NCBI RefSeq assembly: GCF_000003195.3
Contig: NC_012871.2
Span: forward strand, 4,451,997 to 4,515,996
Direction: 5' to 3'
Origin: Sorghum bicolor
Lineage: Eukaryota; Streptophyta; Magnoliopsida; Poales; Poaceae
DNA: 64,000 nucleotides
Shown here: piece after piece, positions 59,982 to 64,000 of the stretch
Layout of the letters: every line of letters begins with the position of its first letter
Numbering within the stretch: position 1 is the first letter of the stretch
The notes under the pieces: model-generated
What the model was told of the DNA's origin: nothing
Seen by the model: the letters and a program-made list of their open reading frames with translations, nothing else
The model's database searches: none
Program-made: the position numbers and the translations under genes

Positions 59982-60217
59982 GCCTTGTTTAGTTTCCAGA
60001 AAATTTTGTAAAATTTTTCAGATTCCCCGTCACGTTAAATCTTTAGACGCATGCATAAAGTATTAATAGACGAAAATAAAAACTAATTGCACAGTTTGGT
60101 TGGAATTGACGAGACGAATCTTTTGAGTCTAGTTAGTACACGTTTGGATAATATTTGTCAAATACAAACGAAAGTGGTACTATTCCTATTTTACAAAAAT
60201 TTTTAGAACTAAACAAC
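59982..60217. mobile_element. MITE, GGCCTTGTTTAG family, copy 3
   Basis: Begins GCCTTGTTTAGTTTCC and ends AGAACTAAACAACTC. The interior GACGAGACGAATCTTTTGAG and GACGAAAATAAAAACTAATTG are shared with the other copies. Target duplication is unclear. Confidence 0.75.
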
Positions 60218-61490
60218 TCATGTCAGCATTCTCACTTCTGATATCTCCAGGTCTTGTCACCAAAAACCTTCCCTGATTGATAGGATGTCCCACTACTGAC
60301 ACTTGAAAAAGCAGCTTTCAAGGTCTCGTCGCTTTAATTTGGTGAATCACTTGAGCTGAGACATTTTCGGTGCCATGGATCTGAGTGAGCTATTACGCTT
60401 TCTTCAAAGGATGGCTGCTTCCAAGCCCACCTCCTGGTTCTATACAATTTATGCGCATAAATTATTCTATATAACTTGTTAACGCTGCATAAAAAATATT
60501 AGAAATAAAAAATATAAAAGTAAAAATACAAAAAATACTAAAAACACATAAAACAAAACACAAAGGAACAGATTAACTTATATTAAAACTTGGAAACACA
60601 AAAATTATGAAACACAACTTATGTACAAAAGTTATAAAAAACTTGTATGCCTAAGTTATTTTCTACAACATATGTACTTAAGTTATTTTATATAACATGT
60701 CAACGCGGTTAAAAAGAAATAAATAAAATACTTGGGTTACAAGAAAAAATGAAAAAAAGAAAACATCTGGCCGTGTTGTGGAACAAATTTGACCTAAAAA
60801 TTTATAGATGTAATAATGCATGTAAGAGCGGTATATGTATAGGACGACATAATTCATTAACTAGGTTTTCTTTAATGCATATACACTAATGTTAAAGAGC
60901 AAAATTTTCTCTCTTTTATCTCTACTCTCTATCCGGTCCGTCATCCCTCCCTCCTCTATCAACCCACACCTCACTATCATCTTTCTTACTTTGAGTTTGG
61001 ACTGTCCATCCCACACTCCTTTATCATCCCGCACTATCATTCTTCTCACCCGGCACCACTCATGTCATGGCTTGACTGCCTGGTCATGTTCGTGTTGTGG
61101 CGCGTGTTTGAGCGTGTATCTCGCCTTCCATATTTCTTAAACTTACACCATGTATGCATATTAGCCACCTATTTAAATCGAGTCAACCACCGCCTATCAA
61201 TTTCTCATACGCATATTACACATTTATTATAGGAATTTGTTAGGATTTATTTTATTTAAGGTTAGTCCAAGCACAACTAAATATGGCTAAAAGCATTGTT
61301 TGCTGATATGTTGCTCAAGCGAACAGGCTAGTTAGCTCATTACCATTGGCGTGGGCATCACACAAGTTATTATATGTTCTGTTGCAACAAACAAAAATGC
61401 ATGTTTGCTAGTATATATTAAAATCATGATCATTGGAAGAATGTCTTCTTTTGTCTTGAGCATCATGTTTAAGGCAAGGTCTAACTCATA
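60218..61490. other. No gene seen
   Basis: AT-rich DNA continuing the ACTTATGTAC-type repeats (to about 60700), then a pyrimidine-rich part (60890-61060) with a frame of 83 codons that has no family resemblance. Confidence 0.4.
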
Positions 61491-61857
61491 AAGGTTGCAT
61501 ATTTCGCGGATTCTCAGGGACTATAGTATGCTACTAGTTAATTACATCCATAAGTCGAGCTTACGAAAAACCTCTGATTAAGCTACGCTCTTATGACCAC
61601 TATAAAAAAATAGGGTTGTGTAGTTTGCTAGTTCCCAAGAACTATAATATGCTACTAGTTAATTACATCCATAGGTCGAGCTTATGAAAAACCTCCGATT
61701 AAGCTATGGTTTTATGTCCACTATAAAAAAAAATTAGAGTTGTGTATGGTCTGCTGATTCCCAGGAACTTCAGGGCTCAACCAGATAATTACATCTGCAA
61801 GTCGAGATTGTGAAAAACCTCTTGTTAAGCTACGCTCTTATGATCATCATCAAATAT
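61491..61857 (+). repeat. Three tandem copies of a ~122-bp unit
   Basis: Copies start near 61491, 61613 and 61736. Each contains a TTC(C/T)CA(G/A)G(G/A)AC block, TAATTACATC(C/T)(A/G)(T/C)AAGTCGAG, GAAAAACCTC, TTAAGCTA(C/T)G and a TTATGA(C/T)CA end. The first two are closest; the third is more diverged. No frame runs through the units. The nature is unknown. Confidence 0.8.
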
Positions 61858-62895
61858 TCATCTGCTCTTGATTAACAACAAAGGCGGCCATCTTATAAGT
61901 AGTCTAAAATGAGTGTTTTACATGATTTGGACCTATATGACCTTCAACTCACATAACAAGGTCTACCACTACACTACACACTCATTTGTGAGTAAATATA
62001 GGATGCTATCTTTTTTATCAACATGTTGTGACCTTGTATTCAATATTTTAGCCAATAAATGATAACAAGCAAAAAAAACAAGAAAGTTTAGAATCTTGTC
62101 AAGCGCTAGAACTTTTGTATTGGACGTATCTTGTTCCCAGATCGTTTGAAAATTTGAATCTAATTAACTTAAAACAAATATTTAAGTCTCTAAACAATTT
62201 CGAATAAAAAACTATCAACTACAAACTTGTAAATTGAGTCAACCACTATAACTTTGGTATTAACTATGTCAACATTGAATATCATTTGAAAAGTTTAGTT
62301 TTTGAATTTCGAAATCTAAATTAACTAAAACACATATTTGGCCCCCTTCTTAGCCCGCCGGAGTTGAGAAAGAAGAATATGGCTCATCGAAACCCTAGCG
62401 CCTCCTTCTTCGGGGAGGACACAGGCACGAGCACAGTCGCGTGGGAGAGGGAGAGTGGGGTAGCATCGTATGTGAGAGTTAGAGGTAAGGGGGTCGCGCC
62501 ATTACACGATAGTCGCGTGTTAGACACGTAACAAATTACACGACCCATGTAGTGAATTAGTCACAAAAAGGCCAAATGACCCATTTGGTCTAACGACGAC
62601 GACGCGATGCGGCCGGCGCGGCTAGAACGGAGTACATGCACGCACGCACGACTGACAGGTGCTAACGATCGAAGAAAAAAAATATTCGTGTACTATATAG
62701 CAGGGCGCCAGGGCTATCGGACGTCCGACTCCGACTCCATTACGCCTCGAGAGAAGACGAAGTCGATGCTGTCCTCCTTTTTTTTTTCTTTTGGTAGTAA
62801 TATATATAAGCAAATAAGTCTCTTGATCGAACGCCGTATTATTTACGTGTCTAGACTACTACTAGATAGATATATACAAAACTAGAAGACGATCG
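61858..62895. other. Spacer and upstream region of copy C
   Basis: No gene is recognised. A GC-rich patch at 62345-62660 holds AAACCCTAGCGCC (about 62390), a telo-box-like word that could be promoter or an old leader. The last 250 bases should be the promoter of copy C. No clear TATA box is assigned. Confidence 0.4.
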
Positions 62896-63406
62896 ATGTA
62901 CACGTCGGCGGCGGTACTGAACTCGTGCAACGCAGGTGCGTCGTCCAGGTCGAGGGCTGACGACAGAGAGTACTACTACGATCTCTTCTACTCGCTCCTA
63001 GAAGAAGGCGGCCGGCGAAATCCACGTCTGGTGCTCGCCGGCGGCGATGCCGCAGCAGGCGGCGGCGGCGGCCGGGAAGCCGAACCAGCAGGGTGCTGCC
63101 CCTTGAGTCGTGCCTGGAAGATCGCAATCAGGGTATATATGTTCGTTCCCAACTACTGTAACTACTACTACTGCAGCAGATCGATCCTCCATTCATTGAT
63201 TGGACCTAACATATATATATCTGTTGCCTGCGCAGTCGTTCATCGTCGTGGCGTGGCTGCTGGCGTCGGCTTTCCTCGTCTCGCTGCTCCCGATGTGCAA
63301 GAGCGGGTCGGAAGCGTTCGCCTGGCTGGCTTCTCTGGTCATGGTTGCCATGATGGCGGCCATGATATGGTTGCTCACACTGGATTGTTTTATCGATTCT
63401 CTGTAA
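62896..63406 (+). CDS. Small two-exon membrane protein of unknown function, copy C
   Basis: Exons 62896-63132 and 63236-63406, with donor AGG|GTATAT and acceptor GCGCAG|, phase 0, 135 aa. Residues 1-79 are soluble: REYYYDLFYSLLEEGG (about 29-44), then a Gly/Ala-rich linker and a basic AWKIAIR just before the splice. Exon 2 encodes two hydrophobic helices, FIVVAWLLASAFLVSLL and AFAWLASLVMVAMMAAMIWLL, with MCKSGSEA between them, then a short tail LDCFIDSL. It has no signal peptide; both helices are near the C-terminus, suggesting a hairpin membrane anchor with the N-terminus in the cytosol. Copies A and B share the exon layout and LLEEG core, which supports the model. I do not recognise a named family. 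Confidence 0.65.
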
Positions 63407-64000
63407 GGATGGGGATAGTGTTCCAAATGTATATCGAACCACATGTGTATCTATTTGAAACACCACCCCATCCTTAATTCTCTGGTGCTGCACAGTTAGA
63501 CACGTGCAGTCATACGCTGCCGGCATTGCCGCTATCCTGTAGCTGAATTTGGAGCTTTTTAGGTGTGTACCCTTAGGGTATGTTTGGATGTTATGAAGAA
63601 GTATACAACTTTTTAGGTGTACCCTTAAGGATATGTTTGGATGTTTGGCTGAGAATACCATATTATCAAGTCGCACATGGTCTGATTGGTTTGTGACCAA
63701 AATTTGTCATAGATTTGGCAAGCCAAAGTTAAATAAAAAAAATTACCACGGATTTAGCAAACCAAATGTAAGAGATTGGCAAGTTTTGATAGCAAACCAA
63801 ACAATAGCCAAAATCATGGCTTGCTGAATCCTTGGCATGGTAAATTTTGACCGCAAACCAATCAAACCCAAAATATACATACAAATATGTCATTTACCCA
63901 AAAAAGATAAGCCCTAGTAAGCAACATTTATTTAACCAAAAAGATATAAGGTTCTAATAAGCAACAAGTATAACCTGAATAGCATCATATAAGAACCAAT
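63407..64000. other. 3' flank of copy C and MITE-like sequence
   Basis: No gene is seen. The phrase GTGTACCCTTAGGGTATGTTTGGATG occurs twice (about 63563 and 63615). The following 250 bases, ending AACCAATCAAACCCAAAA, have inverted-repeat character, suggesting a MITE whose exact ends I cannot set. Confidence 0.4.

Noticed and set aside
61491..61857. CRISPR-like repeat
   Set aside because: Units are contiguous ~122-bp tandem repeats without unique spacers, in a plant nuclear genome.
62882..63192. Minus-strand frames over copy C exon 1
   Set aside because: Antisense shadows; the plus-strand model has matching splice sites and conserved motifs in copies A and B.

Overview
This is nuclear DNA from a grass. 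The genes are split by GT-AG introns, coding exons are GC-rich at their 5' ends, and the space between genes is packed with LTR retrotransposons and small MITEs bearing ends typical of grasses. An Andropogoneae source (sorghum, sugarcane, Miscanthus or maize relatives) is my inference; the sequence does not fix the species.

Four genes are intact and can be modelled exon by exon. (1) MET1/ZKT, a chloroplast PDZ-TPR protein for photosystem II (28705-30356, +). (2) An ADP-glucose phosphorylase of the galactose-1-phosphate uridylyltransferase fold (31380-34930, -), convergent with MET1. (3) Cytosolic ribosomal protein L15 (38855-40516, -), with a telo-box and TGGGCY motifs upstream. (4) A MUT9-like protein kinase of the casein kinase 1 group (45818-50481, +, 16 coding exons). 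They are unrelated housekeeping genes, not a pathway; starch chemistry and photosystem assembly meet only in the plastid in a general sense.

The left 28 kb is mostly mobile DNA and gene debris. It holds a gypsy-like LTR cut by the window edge with a second LTR nested in it (1-3846), a Mutator-like element with a 9-bp target duplication (6003-6969), a decayed LINE (about 9190-10628), and a complete but inactivated Ty1/copia element on the minus strand (15189-19832, TSD CTACT). Five diverged copies of a promoter-like module also lie between 4 and 26 kb. The region before MET1 is a set of three repeated copies of the MET1 upstream and leader DNA.

The right 14 kb holds a small family of two-exon genes for an unknown short membrane protein. 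Copy C (62896-63406) looks intact, copy A (53343-53848) is probably frameshifted, and copy B (55528-56603) is broken, with a CACTA element (TSD CTA) in its intron. A 2.5-kb solo LTR (56624-59119, TSD GATAT) sits just behind copy B and belongs to the same family as the LTR at the left edge of the window. I see no CRISPR, no operon, and no confident tRNA or rRNA gene. The most novel-looking items are the small membrane-protein family, the triplicated MET1 leader and the five-copy module.
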